DNA of 25,264 nt from NCBI GenBank assembly GCA_030685235.1, contig MU839303.1, positions 6,891 to 32,154 of the forward strand, given 5' to 3'. Of the stretch, positions 1-8,537 are shown in pieces. Positions within the stretch are counted from its first letter, which is position 1, and the number at the start of each line of letters is the position of its first letter. The notes beneath the pieces were generated by a model that was not told the origin of the DNA, ran no database searches, and saw only the letters and a list, made by a program, of their open reading frames with translations. Made by a program: the position numbers and the translations under genes. The DNA comes from Copromyces sp. CBS 386.78 (lineage: Eukaryota > Ascomycota > Sordariomycetes > Sordariales > Sordariaceae).

Positions 1-104
1 GTACTTTTAGTACTTTTAGTACTTTTAGTACTTTTAGTACTTTTAGTACTTTTAGTACTTTTAGTACTTTTAGTACTTTTAGTACTTTTAGTACTTTTAG
101 TACT
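1..104. repeat. 9-bp tandem repeat (GTACTTTTA)n
   Basis: About eleven and a half perfect head-to-tail copies of the 9-mer GTACTTTTA run from the first base and then decay into TAGTATTAGT-type variants. The array is cut by the window edge, so its true length is unknown. The TAGTAC core of the unit recurs in degenerate form at 725-870 and 990-1110, so the array belongs to one larger repetitive block. Confidence 0.95.
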
Positions 105-1108
105 ATAGTATTAGTTTTAGTATTTTAGTAGTAATTTAAATATTTTTATTTATTAATATATATATTTAAAATCTTATTTATCAATATATATATTTAAAAT
201 CTTATTTAAAATAATAATATTATATTTCTTATTTCTTTTATACTTTTATATTATTCTTTATTTGATTTATACTTTAATCGTATTAGTTATAGTTTTAGAA
301 CTTATAATTTTACTATAATAATAATATATTTAATTTCTAGTTTCTACTTACCATTATATAATAATATATAATTCTAAGAATTTCTTTTCTATTAACTAAA
401 TATTAAAATAATATAGTAGTTTGAAAAGTACTATTAATAAAGGATTAATAATATTTTATATAATAAATGTTATATTATTTAAAGTCAAATAATGAATAAG
501 TTATTTTATACCCCAAAATAAGTTAAAATCTTTTAAGGTTATTTATATATATAGGTTTAATAATTTAACTAAACTAGAGGACCTAAATAACTTATAATAC
601 TATAACTATAATAGTATTTAAATATCTTAATCTATTTAATATTAAATTTCTAAATTTTATAGTACTTATAACGTTAATAAATTATAATTATTAAATTAAT
701 ATTAAAATATTAAACTACCCAGTATTTTTAGTATTAGACTAGTATTTTGAGTGTACTAGACTAGTACTTTTGCTGTACTAATTAGTACTTTTATTGTACT
801 AATTAGTACTTTTGCTGTACTAAAAGTACTAATTTTGTACTAATTAGTACTTTTAGTACAAAATTAGTATTTTAAAAATCTTAATAACTTTTTAATTATA
901 AAATATTTTTAAAAACCGTTGAAAGTATTGAAACCAGCTCGTTTAGTAGTATATTCTATATACTAAAATTAATAATATATTATTATAAAAATACTTAGTA
1001 CGTACTTAGTACGTACTAAGTACTAGAGTACTAATTAGTATTAGTACAGGTCTAGTACTAGTACTAGACCTCTAGTACTAGTACGACTCAAATACTGGAC
1101 TGGACTAG
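105..1108. repeat. AT-rich RIP-like repetitive block, no genes
   Basis: This stretch is very AT-rich, dominated by TA steps, and carries no usable open frame. Around 725-870 there are repeated GTACTAATTAGTACTTTT-like units. The end, about 990-1110, is built from TAGTAC and CTAGTA words arranged as palindromes. The composition suits an old repeat mutated by RIP, but no transposon protein could be recognised. GC-rich sequence begins abruptly at about 1110. Confidence 0.75.
994..1071. repeat. palindrome cluster at edge of AT-rich block
   Basis: Two palindromes lie close together. 994-1020 has 13-nt perfect arms (CTTAGTACGTACT type) around one central base. 1048-1071 is a perfect 24-bp palindrome whose left half is AGGTCTAGTACT. 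Both are built from TAGTAC words like the tandem array at the window start. They could form hairpins or cruciforms, and they sit next to the truncated gene fragment. Confidence 0.8.
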
Positions 1109-1488
1109 TACTAATCCCAACCCTGCCCTGGACCGCCGGCTGCGTCCAAGATTTCGACCCTCCCGTCGGCACCGGCAAGGTCGCCGACTCCAATGCCATC
1201 TGGGACGGAATCAGGTACCTGAACGACGTGCCCGGCCACCCGCTCGAGCTGCACCGCGGCTGCGGGCAGGTCAGCTGCAGCTACGGCAGCGCCATCTTTT
1301 GGTGCAACGAGGAGACGGACCATGGACTGCGACTGAAGCAGTTTGGCGATATCGCGGATGGCGCCAGGGCGGTCATGGAGAGCTGTGGAAAGGGCGCCGG
1401 TGTGATGGGCAAGGCGGTCACGGGGTGGGATTTTAAGTCGGAGAAGGGAAAGAATTGGAGTGTGGTTGTTACGGGGGGTGATTGTTGA
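1109..1488 (+). pseudogene. 5'-truncated cysteine-rich secreted protein (family A, copy 1)
   Basis: The open frame ends at TGA 1486-1488 and is GC-rich, with coding-like codon use. It has six cysteines in the order GC (near 1130), RGC, SC, FWC, ESC and the terminal GDC. The core G-S-A-I-F-W-C-N-E and the ending N-W-S-V-V-V-T-G-G-D-C match the pattern of small secreted fungal proteins. They also match the complete protein at 5034-5798, which has FWC and W-S-V-I-L-K-G-L-D-C. No start codon, signal peptide or credible 3' splice site lies upstream, because the frame runs straight into the TAGTAC repeats. I infer a gene beheaded by the repeat block. A distant 5' exon inside the AT-rich DNA is less likely but possible. 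The molecular function is unknown. Confidence 0.6.
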
Positions 1489-2267
1489 ATGATGGACGAT
1501 AGGTACCTCGGTTGCGGGCCTGGCGTGGACTGGACACTGGAGAGTGGGAGGGTTACCTACCTTACCTAGATCTTAATCTTAATGGCCATGATCGGGAGGG
1601 ATTTAGGAAGGGGTAGATGCGTGATGGAGGACAAAAAAACGGTGTTGGTAGAGGAAGGGAATAGGTGAAAAATGGTGATGGATGGATGATAGAAGAGAGT
1701 GGTTTGGGCCACTCACTAGAACAATAGACGAACATAGAGGGGGATACAAAATACAATCAAGTAATAGCGTCGCGACCTGAGAAATGCTCTGCTTTGACGA
1801 CCATTTGGACAATGAGCCTCCATCAGCAAACGTCAAAAGAACAGGACTTCCACCAGCACTATAGAAAGTCGCACTGTTGCGGCTGCAAGTATCCTCCCGC
1901 ATTTAGTAAACGCCCTAGCCCGGACGAGTCGGGATACGGTCCGTTTCTCGCCATGCCATATCATCCATCACAAGAGAAGCACGTCAACATTTGACTCGAC
2001 AATACCTTATCCAAGAATGACGCGAACAGTAACTTGAAATCTTCAGCAAATACACAGCAACACCTCAGAAAGAATATAACGACGTTCCCATCACCAACCT
2101 CCCAGCATCCTTACTTCTCACCACCTTTCACCCCTAGAAATCTTCAGAAGAACACTCAATCGGTCTCAAAGAACACCTAAGCCCGTCACATCCCAATCAT
2201 GTTGAACTGGGACACGCATCCACAAGTTGTGTGGGCTCCAGTCCCAAAATTGTCATAGCTGAGCTGT
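1489..2267. other. intergenic, no supported gene
   Basis: Short open frames occur on both strands but none has family-like sequence, a signal peptide or consistent codon use. A TACCTACCTTACCTAG microrepeat lies near 1554-1570. The stretch would hold the 3' flank of the truncated fragment and the 3' flank of the minus-strand gene that ends at 2268. Confidence 0.5.
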
Positions 2268-2621
2268 TCAATTCCGCTTAGCGACCGCAGCAAAAGTAGT
2301 AGGCTGAACAGGCAGTGACTTCCCGGCACCGCGCGGCTGCTGTGTCACTCCGAGGTCGATGGTCGTCTCGAAACTTGAGACAATTGGTACTGAGACGATG
2401 GAGGGAGGTGTGATGGTTGGTGCTGTCGTTGTTGTTGTCGTTGTTGGCGTGATGGTGATTGACAGAGGTGGTGGAGGCGGGGCGTGGGGAGGGTCGTGGG
2501 GAGGATGGGGGTAGTGGCGATCATCACGGTTGTCGAGACTCGGTGCGAGGGGTTCGCCGTTGACGTTGGCCGTGATGGCGAGGAGGGTGATGAGGCTAGT
2601 GATTAATCTAATGGACGGCAT
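2268..2621 (-). CDS. small secreted Pro/Thr-rich protein, hypothetical
   Basis: The frame encodes 117 residues. Residues 1-22 form a convincing signal peptide: MPSIR, a hydrophobic core L-I-T-L-L-A-I-T-A, and likely cleavage after N-V-N-G. The mature part has a His/Pro-rich stretch (about 35-55), a Thr-rich run (about 58-70), and an ordinary C-terminus ending A-K-R-N. It has no cysteine, so disulfides are excluded. The Thr/Pro region could be O-glycosylated, as in cell-wall or secreted linker-type proteins. The ATG at 2621 has a purine at -3 and directly precedes the signal peptide. An extra 3' exon cannot be ruled out. I do not recognise a family. Its N-terminus resembles that of the secreted protein at 5798, but both are ordinary signal peptides. 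Confidence 0.5.
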   Translation of the reverse strand: MPSIRLITSLITLLAITANVNGEPLAPSLDNRDDRHYPHPPHDPPHAPPPPPLSITITPTTTTTTTAPTITPPSIVSVPIVSSFETTIDLGVTQQPRGAGKSLPVQPTTFAAVAKRN

Positions 2622-3121
2622 GGTTTTCGGTGGTAAAGTAGAGCTGGGATGTTGTATCAGGTTGGGATACCTTGAGGGTTCGTGAGAAGATGTGTTTGGG
2701 ACTTTATTGTTGATGCTGGCTCCTTCTTCTGGTTGTTTGGAGCGAGTATCCGGGGACTTAACATTTCAGACGCCGAGCCGGCGGACGTAACACCATGGCG
2801 AACCTTTTGTCCGTTGAGTCAAGCTCAACCGTTTCCGGAATTATGGTGGCTATACCTCGTGAAAGTGGATGGACGGGTTCGGCTATGCCTTGGCCCACCT
2901 CGTGATGAGGATCCGGGGGTCATGTTTGTTGCGGAAACCGGCTGGCCAGCTGGGAAGATGGCGAAGTTGCTGCCCGGCGAGTCAATCTCAACCGTCTATA
3001 AAGCGGGAACGGGCTGGGCTATCCCTCAATGATCGATATCTTACCCGCAATATCCAACACGCGAGACGACGTTTGCTGGAAGAACGCGCCAGAACCCGAG
3101 GATATTGGACCAGCTAAGCCT
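2622..3121. other. intergenic, with a weak internal duplication
   Basis: A 116-codon plus-strand frame (2682-3032) opens only at GTG and has no recognisable domain, so I do not call it a gene. The words GAGTCAAGCTCAACCGT (about 2816) and GAGTCAATCTCAACCGT (about 2979) are near-identical. Each is followed by an ACGGG..GGCTAT word, suggesting an old, decayed duplication. Confidence 0.4.
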
Positions 3122-3314
3122 CTATTCCTCTTTTCTCCCGTTTGGCGCGTCTCTTGATTCTCCTCCAAAGTGCACTCCTCCATCGAGGCATGATATTAGC
3201 AATTCTCGCCCTTGGCCACAATTCTCTATCCGTTTCAGAACCTGAACTCTCCTTTTACGACAAGCAGAGCGCCGTCGCGCACCTCTGTGCGTGGAGCGAG
3301 AATTTGTGAGGAGT

Positions 3315-3994
3315 CTATCGGCGGTTTGACGAGTTTGGCAGACGTTGGCTGATAAACTTGTGGACATTCCACAAAACAAGGCCCGCCTCGCCCCAAGGCA
3401 CAAGCAATGACTTCAGCGAGGAATACGAAGCGGGACCGTCGTTACACCAATAAATAGCGGCACACCCGCCACCGCATATGATCCTAATCCAGCTCGCTGG
3501 TCCCGGGCCGCTCGTGGGCTTGCCTTTGATCTCGCCCAAGGAGGTAACACCGTCCACGATGTCATGGGCTTTAGCGTATATCTCTTGGCCCGACTGGAGT
3601 AGCAGTCCACTTGTATGTATGGTCTTGTTCTCGGAATCGCTCGGTACGTTCAGGATGACATGGTTATTTTGTGACCTGGAGAAAAGGTCGGCAAGGAGTT
3701 GATGGTGGTCTCCCTGTCGATGAGTCGACCACGTGAGTTGCGGCTAGGGCAAGAGAAGAAGAGACTGGGAAGGAACCAAAAGGTCAGATGATGTAGGCTT
3801 CTAGGACAACAAGATGGATGTATCGCACTTACCAAAGGCCCGCCAAGGTAGCAAGACGAAGCACGAAAGCTGGCAAATACGTAATTGGTGCTGCGGAACA
3901 GAGACGGCAAGCTATGCTCCCTTCGGGCAGAGGCCATCACGACCGCAGAATTACGCAGTTGATGTAGAAGACCGAGTATCGTGTTGATAGTCAT
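3315..3994 (-). CDS. possible third family-A protein, two exons
   Basis: Proposed model: exon 1 is 3833-3994 (54 codons from ATG 3994), the intron is 3744-3832 (89 nt) and exon 2 is 3315-3743 (142 codons plus stop). The donor is an ideal GTAAGT and the acceptor is CCCTAG after a pyrimidine tract. Both junctions are phase 0, and exon 2 is open along its whole length in the required frame. Total length is 196 residues. Exon 2 has C-G-G-G-C-A-A-I-Y-W-C-N-D near 3439-3476, the same core as G-S-A-I-F-W-C-N-E in the copy at 1109. Oddities are a weak N-terminal signal, only three cysteines in exon 2, and a C-terminus that loses similarity after the core. A nearby frame (3122-3403) has R-E-L-L-I-S-C-L-D-G-G, which could be a displaced last exon. 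The gene may therefore be miscalled, frameshifted or decaying. Confidence 0.4.
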
Positions 3995-4122
3995 GCGAAG
4001 CGGTTGATTGCTTTCGGCGTTTCATGTTTACAGCGTGTGTTTAGCTGGTATGCTGCTGCGCATGGCCGCTTGATCCTTCAGGGCAAACATTCCCATTCTG
4101 TGGTTATTGACACGCGGATAGG

Positions 4123-4389
4123 TCAAGCATAACGGATCAGAGAGTAACCATCTGGCGGTCGCGGGCGGGATTGAAGCCGGATATCTTCGTCAGGACAGTC
4201 ATGGCGCAGGATCGCGTCCACGGGTTGCGGGGCTTCGTATTGGGACCGGCGATCAGAACGGGACAGCTTCCAGGGATCAATAAAGATGCCCTCGTCATTG
4301 TTTGCATAGTCGCATTGCTGGCCCAAAGTGCATTGGCTGAAAGCGAGGGGATGAAAAGACAAAGAAGGCAGGCAGTGGGCGGCCGGCAT
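4123..4389 (-). CDS. hypothetical 88-residue ORF
   Basis: The frame from ATG 4389 gives 88 residues. The second part has natural-looking composition and C-ending codons: C-T-L-G-Q-Q-C-D-Y-A, then D-P-W-K-L-S-R-S-D-R-R. A pyrimidine-rich CTTTCAG lies just before the C-T-L-G segment and could be a 3' splice site, in which case the first exon lies upstream and the shown start is wrong. No domain is recognised. The opposite strand is also open here, so the choice of strand rests on codon use alone. Confidence 0.25.
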   Translation of the reverse strand: MPAAHCLPSLSFHPLAFSQCTLGQQCDYANNDEGIFIDPWKLSRSDRRSQYEAPQPVDAILRHDCPDEDIRLQSRPRPPDGYSLIRYA

Positions 4390-5033
4390 TGTGCTTAGTT
4401 CTGGGAAGTGTATGGCGCAGAGCAAATGGAAGGTAGACTTAATCAATGCTGCTTGGTGTCAAAAGTGGGGCGCTGCTGTTATGGTTGCTGAATGGCTTAG
4501 ATGCGCCGCTATCTGACCTCCTCCAGACCTGGGTGCCATCACAATAGCAAGGTAACAGTAGCGCGGCGGGGGCCAAGTTTGGTAATCTTCTTTTTTATTT
4601 TCCTTTTCTCTCAAACCTCCCAACCCCATCGCAACCTATCTGGCTCCATGAGTCTCTCGCTCAGATTGGCTTACAAAGTCCGCACCAGCCAACCATTCTC
4701 CTTTTGTCTCACCGAACCAGTTCGCGTGTTGGTGGGTGTGCCGAGTTTTGGTCATCCGCCAACAGCATTGATGCAGGAAGGGAGCCGAGCCGAGCCGCCT
4801 TCCAACTTCCCAGACAGCAAACAAACAATTAGATAGTAGTTGAACCTGACACACGCCAACGGCGCCTTCCAGTTTTAGATCCCGTGCTTTCAAATTTCAA
4901 TTCTTCGGCACGCGGTAAATTTCGACAATGTGGCAAATTGCCAATCCGCACCCCGGCATCGCAGCCTCGAGCATTGACCAACTTCCAATGTCCACCCTTT
5001 TATTCCGCCTACCTCTCCCCATGGTCCAAACTT
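4390..5033. other. intergenic, nothing recognised
   Basis: GC-moderate sequence with pyrimidine-rich patches, for example near 4588-4620. Small open frames on both strands lack any recognisable sequence. It presumably holds the 3' flank of the secreted-protein gene that ends at 5034. Confidence 0.4.
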
Positions 5034-5798
5034 TCACCTCCCCGCTCCCTCTTGCCCAGCCTTACAATCCAGTCCCTTCAGAATAACGCTCCACGCATCC
5101 CCATACAGCGCCTCTCCAGCAACCATCGGCCGAGTATTCGTCGCGTCCGTCGTCCTGCACTTTTCCTGATCAAGGATCATCTCCGCTTGCTCGACAAGCG
5201 TCTTGTACGTCGGCGGGTTGTAGTGGGTCCATTCCACCTGATGATGATAAAGTTCGTTAGCCATCTATCCTTTTTTTTTTTTTTTTTTAATTATTCAACT
5301 GCGGGAGACGGAAGACAAGGAACCGAAAGAACCAATGAACGAAAAAGACCAGAAGAAAAAAAGAATAAAGAGAGGCACAGCTGGAAAAAAAAAAAAAAAA
5401 AAAAAAAAAACAAGGAGAAAAAAAGAAGAAGAAGAAGAAGAACTCACATCCCACACACACCAAAACACCCCCAGCCCCTCCTGACATCCCATCCGCCTAC
5501 ACCCATCCGCCATCGCCACGGTAGGCAACGGCGGTCCATTATCAAGCGTCTTCAGATGCTCGAGGACATGCCATGCGCCAGACATGGATCCAAACTCGGG
5601 GGCGCGGGGAGAGGGGCAGATTATGGTTATGCCCATTCCTCGCTTTTTGGTAGTGGCAGAGTCGGTAGAGGAGGAGGAGGACTCGATGGTGGTGTCGTAC
5701 GCTACTATAATGTCGCTGGTGGGAAGGCCGAGGGTGGTATGGCAGTGGAGGAGGAGGGAGAGGAGGCCGAGGGAGAGGAGGGATTTGAGAGATGGCAT
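5034..5798 (-). CDS. small secreted six-cysteine protein (family A, complete)
   Basis: Two exons: 5448-5798 (117 codons) and 5034-5237 (67 codons plus stop). The donor GTGAGT and acceptor CATCAG join in phase 0, giving 184 residues. Residues 1-24 are a signal peptide: MPSLKSLL, then a Leu-rich core, with likely cleavage after T-T-L-G. A Ser-rich stretch and a T-T-K-K-R site (about 50-54) follow, perhaps a propeptide processed by a kexin-type protease. The mature region has six cysteines: I-I-C, D-G-C, M-G-C, F-W-C, E-K-C and L-D-C. This framework and the W-S-V-I-L-K-G-L-D-C end match the truncated copy at 1109-1488. The family resembles small secreted fungal proteins of effector type, but the function is unknown. 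The ATG at 5798 has a good -3 purine and leads straight into the signal peptide. Confidence 0.75.
5238..5447 (-). other. intron with complementary homopolymer tracts
   Basis: This 210-nt intron of the six-cysteine gene is longer than the 82-190 nt introns elsewhere in the window. On the plus strand it has T18 at 5271-5288 and A26 at 5385-5410. In the transcript these become A18 and U26, separated by about 96 nt, and can pair into a long stem. The donor region is followed by repeated TTC. Homopolymer lengths may be unreliable in the assembly. Confidence 0.7.
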
Positions 5799-7037
5799 TG
5801 TTGTTGGTTGGTGGTTGTTTGGGTGGACTGTTCAGTTCATGTTTCGGTGGACGAGTTTGGATGAGAGAGGAGATGGAAGACGATGGTTGGTATCGGTTTT
5901 GGTGCTGGTGATATACTGGTTGCCCATTGCTTGGAGGGACAATCACCTTTCTGATGTTGCGCTCCAGCATAGCCCTCCCTCGTGGTTCAACAAAGACCAC
6001 AAAAGGAAGATGTACAAACCACATCGTGGCCCGCCATTATCCATACCGCTGATGTCGAAATGTCCGACTCCCAAACGCCATCGTGTGTCTTTGACAGCCA
6101 TGACAGCTATGACAGGAAACACGGGCAAGAGACACAAGCGAAGCGCTTTGTGAGGCTCATACGACTCGAATGCCTGGAGCCATTGGCCTGTTGCGTTGAA
6201 GGTGTGTGTATACTTATCTGCCGGAAGCTGGAAATGGGTTGTTTGCGTTGTACAGAACATGACAGTTGAGGGTCATGTGCCGTCATGTGCTTGTAACCAG
6301 GGAGTGAGTACGCTGGTGACACTAACAGATTGCTTGCTCGAACACGTAGTTGTGGTGTTAGTGCAACTGTACATGGGCCGGCATCTGAGTTGTTCAACTT
6401 CAAACGGTCCATATGTGAGGTATCGTCGGGAAAGTTGTCTTGGGGTATGTGATCGGTGCAGTGGTGAGACAAATTATTCAAGACAAGTCAAATTTCACGT
6501 ATAGATAGAAGAGATCCATGGGTGAGAATTTCAAATAACTGGAAAAGCGCAATGAGCAAGTCCAGGGCAGAAGAGGGTGCTCATTCCCAATGTCCATTTG
6601 GGATCGGGTGTGCGACATTGTCCAGTCCGACCACAGGAGGATTTGAATCCCGATGACACCAGAAGAGTTCGGGTTTTTCAAAAACGGGTCTTCCAATGCA
6701 GTCGAGAAAGTGGCTGACCGATGGGAGAAAAATGTCAGGCACAACCAAAGGAGGTATGGGTACAAAGTGGAAGGCACGGTTGAGATCACCAAGCAGAGGA
6801 GGAGAATACCTACCTACCTAAGGTAGTGTGAGTGAGAACCTTGATGGCCATCTCCCTCATCGATAAGGCTCATCATAAGATAAGGCAGGCTTGATTTCAA
6901 CAGCATCGATGCTGGAATTCGCTACCAAACCTATGAGTGCCTTGACAGGGACGTTTTTACAATGGAATCTCCAGCTAAAGTGAAGTCAGATAAGATAGTT
7001 TGCTTTCATCTTTGGATTGATACCCTATGTTATCCTC
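5799..7037. other. intergenic, no supported gene
   Basis: The part near 5800-6000 would be the promoter and 5' UTR of the secreted protein that starts at 5798. Frames near 6107-6481 and 6478-6792 (both minus) have no recognisable domain and patchy codon use. A TACCTACCTAAGGTAGTG word lies near 6810-6827. Some of this stretch is presumably the 3' flank of the gene ending at 7038. Confidence 0.45.
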
Positions 7038-7910
7038 CTACCTCGACACGTTCATGCTTTTTGCCCGTACTCTCGGTATCCCCGGCGAACTCGCTCGGCG
7101 CTTCAGCTCCTCTTCTCTATCCCTTCTTAGCATACCTTGGACGGACAAATCGGAATCATAGTACCATAGTGCAAAGTCCATGGCATCAACCCGTCCTCTG
7201 TCACACAACCATCTGTTCCCCAACTGCATAACTAGCAGTTCTTCTCCAAACCACTCTCTGATCTGTTTACTCATCCGGGCAGTGATCTGTTTACACACCC
7301 GGGCATTTACGTCCGGCCTCACGCTGCGAAGCTTATGAACCGCATATGCTATCGGAACTTTCTCTCCCGGCGGAACCGACTTAACGTGTTCCAGCATCTT
7401 GTTCAGTTTCTTTTTGGCCTCCTTAAACATGAGCCTCTTCTCCCTAGTGGTTTTTTTTGGTGTTGATTGGAGCCCTTCGGACATCCTTGTGTCACACTCT
7501 ACGCAAATTCTCTCAAACGCCCAGCCCGATACGTCGTCCATTGGATCCCCAATTCTTGTGTACTGGTGTTTCGTGAGGTCGACCTGGTTGACCTTGCAGA
7601 TCGCGCAAATGGTGTTGTCTCTGTATAGCCAATTGCGCCAGGAGTTACTGTCCTGGTCGCTGTCGGTGCGGCATACCGCGCTGGTGTGGAATGGTCTGGC
7701 GAAGACGTTGAGATTGCGCAAGACGCTCCAAGTATGCGATTTCTCTTGCCGGCTTCTGTCGACACAGGTAATCGATGACTCGCCCTTGGGTTGGAAACGA
7801 AAACCGCTACATGCAATGACTGTGAAGCTCCTTCCGAGAATTGGCCTGAGCGGTCCAGCCGCCTGAATGGCGGTAGACGGGTTTCGCAGGAAGAGAGCTG
7901 TTGTCGGCAT
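7038..7910 (-). CDS. probable mitochondrial protein with CxxC pair, unknown function
   Basis: A single unbroken frame encodes 290 residues. The first 80 are rich in Arg, Ser and Ala with almost no acidic residues and end in A-R-P-F-H-T-S-A-V, a typical fungal mitochondrial presequence context. Next come C-A-I-C (about 102-105) and C-V-E-C (about 136-139), spaced like a four-cysteine zinc site, with tryptophan and W-A-F between them. A Lys-rich helix follows (about 150-175, E-A-K-K-K-L-N-K-M-L). The conserved-looking C-terminal half contains W-F-G-E-E-L-L-V-M-Q-L-G and W-Y-Y-D. I cannot assign a named family. A matrix protein binding zinc or RNA is a reasonable guess only. The ATG at 7910 opens the presequence directly, and no intron is needed. 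Confidence 0.7.
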   Translation of the reverse strand: MPTTALFLRNPSTAIQAAGPLRPILGRSFTVIACSGFRFQPKGESSITCVDRSRQEKSHTWSVLRNLNVFARPFHTSAVCRTDSDQDSNSWRNWLYRDNTICAICKVNQVDLTKHQYTRIGDPMDDVSGWAFERICVECDTRMSEGLQSTPKKTTREKRLMFKEAKKKLNKMLEHVKSVPPGEKVPIAYAVHKLRSVRPDVNARVCKQITARMSKQIREWFGEELLVMQLGNRWLCDRGRVDAMDFALWYYDSDLSVQGMLRRDREEELKRRASSPGIPRVRAKSMNVSR

Positions 7911-8352
7911 TTTCGCTGTGCTCTCCGGGTATGTGGAGGAGGTCGACCGGCTGGAGAGGGCGGGTAGGAAAGCTCGAGATCAGATATTGTATTTGTGCTT
8001 CATGCTTGCGCTAATTGTTAGCTGGAGAAAGAGGCAAAAACTAGGCCGCGTTGCCATCCAGTAGTGGCGGCAGTGTGTTAAACCGCTTCGATGTACAAGA
8101 TGCGAGACGGGTCAAACGTACCAATTCACAGAGGGAGGACACGAAAATGTGTATACGGCAAATGGGCGTCAACCTGCGAATAGGCGCCGACGAAAGCCTG
8201 GTGGTGGGATGCCCGTGCTGATGGTCGCAGAGGATCGTGGTTTGAGGAAGAGGGGAGAAGCGGTTTGCTGGCTTGAGAAAGTTTGGGCCCTGCTCGTCAC
8301 CGACCAAGCCAATGGAAGATCGCGACGGTGGATGAGCCAGCCATTCAGACAG
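7911..8352. other. promoter-side intergenic, retrotransposon target
   Basis: This region is upstream of the mitochondrial-type gene and ends at the retrotransposon's target duplication. Short frames on both strands have no recognisable content. The insertion does not break any gene I can identify. Confidence 0.5.
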
Positions 8353-8357
8353 ATTTC
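8353..8357. repeat. target-site duplication ATTTC (left)
   Basis: ATTTC directly precedes the 5' LTR and is repeated exactly after the 3' LTR at 13894-13898. A 5-bp duplication is normal for Ty1/copia integrases. Confidence 0.9.
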
Positions 8358-8537
8358 TGTCAGATTAGAGGGTGGATATCTGGGTTTCTGGCTATACTCA
8401 ATCTGGGTTAGCCGCCCAGCCCCCTAGATTACTGGTTTCTGGGTCCCTCTGGGATATTCCAGCACCCCCCAGACCTTCTGGGCGAGTTAGTTATATATAC
8501 TCTTCAATCAATTAATTCTGTACAGTCATATTTGATA
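8358..8537 (+). repeat. 5' LTR
   Basis: 180 bp, beginning TGTCAGATTAG and ending TTTGATA; the intact terminus in the other copy is TTTGACA, giving TGTCA..TGACA ends. By hand comparison it differs from the 3' LTR at about 18 positions, all C/T or G/A transitions. It is far less AT-rich than the interior, with C runs such as CACCCCCCAGACC. A TATATATACTC stretch near 8492-8502 could be the TATA element. Confidence 0.93.

Noticed and set aside
4884..5864. 326-codon plus-strand open frame
   Set aside because: It runs through homopolymer-derived Phe and Lys runs and lies antisense to the spliced secreted-protein gene, which has a signal peptide and a family match.
6640..6665. GATTTGAATCC word resembling a tRNA T-arm
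   Set aside because: The flanking bases do not form a five-pair stem, and no anticodon or acceptor arms could be built on either strand.
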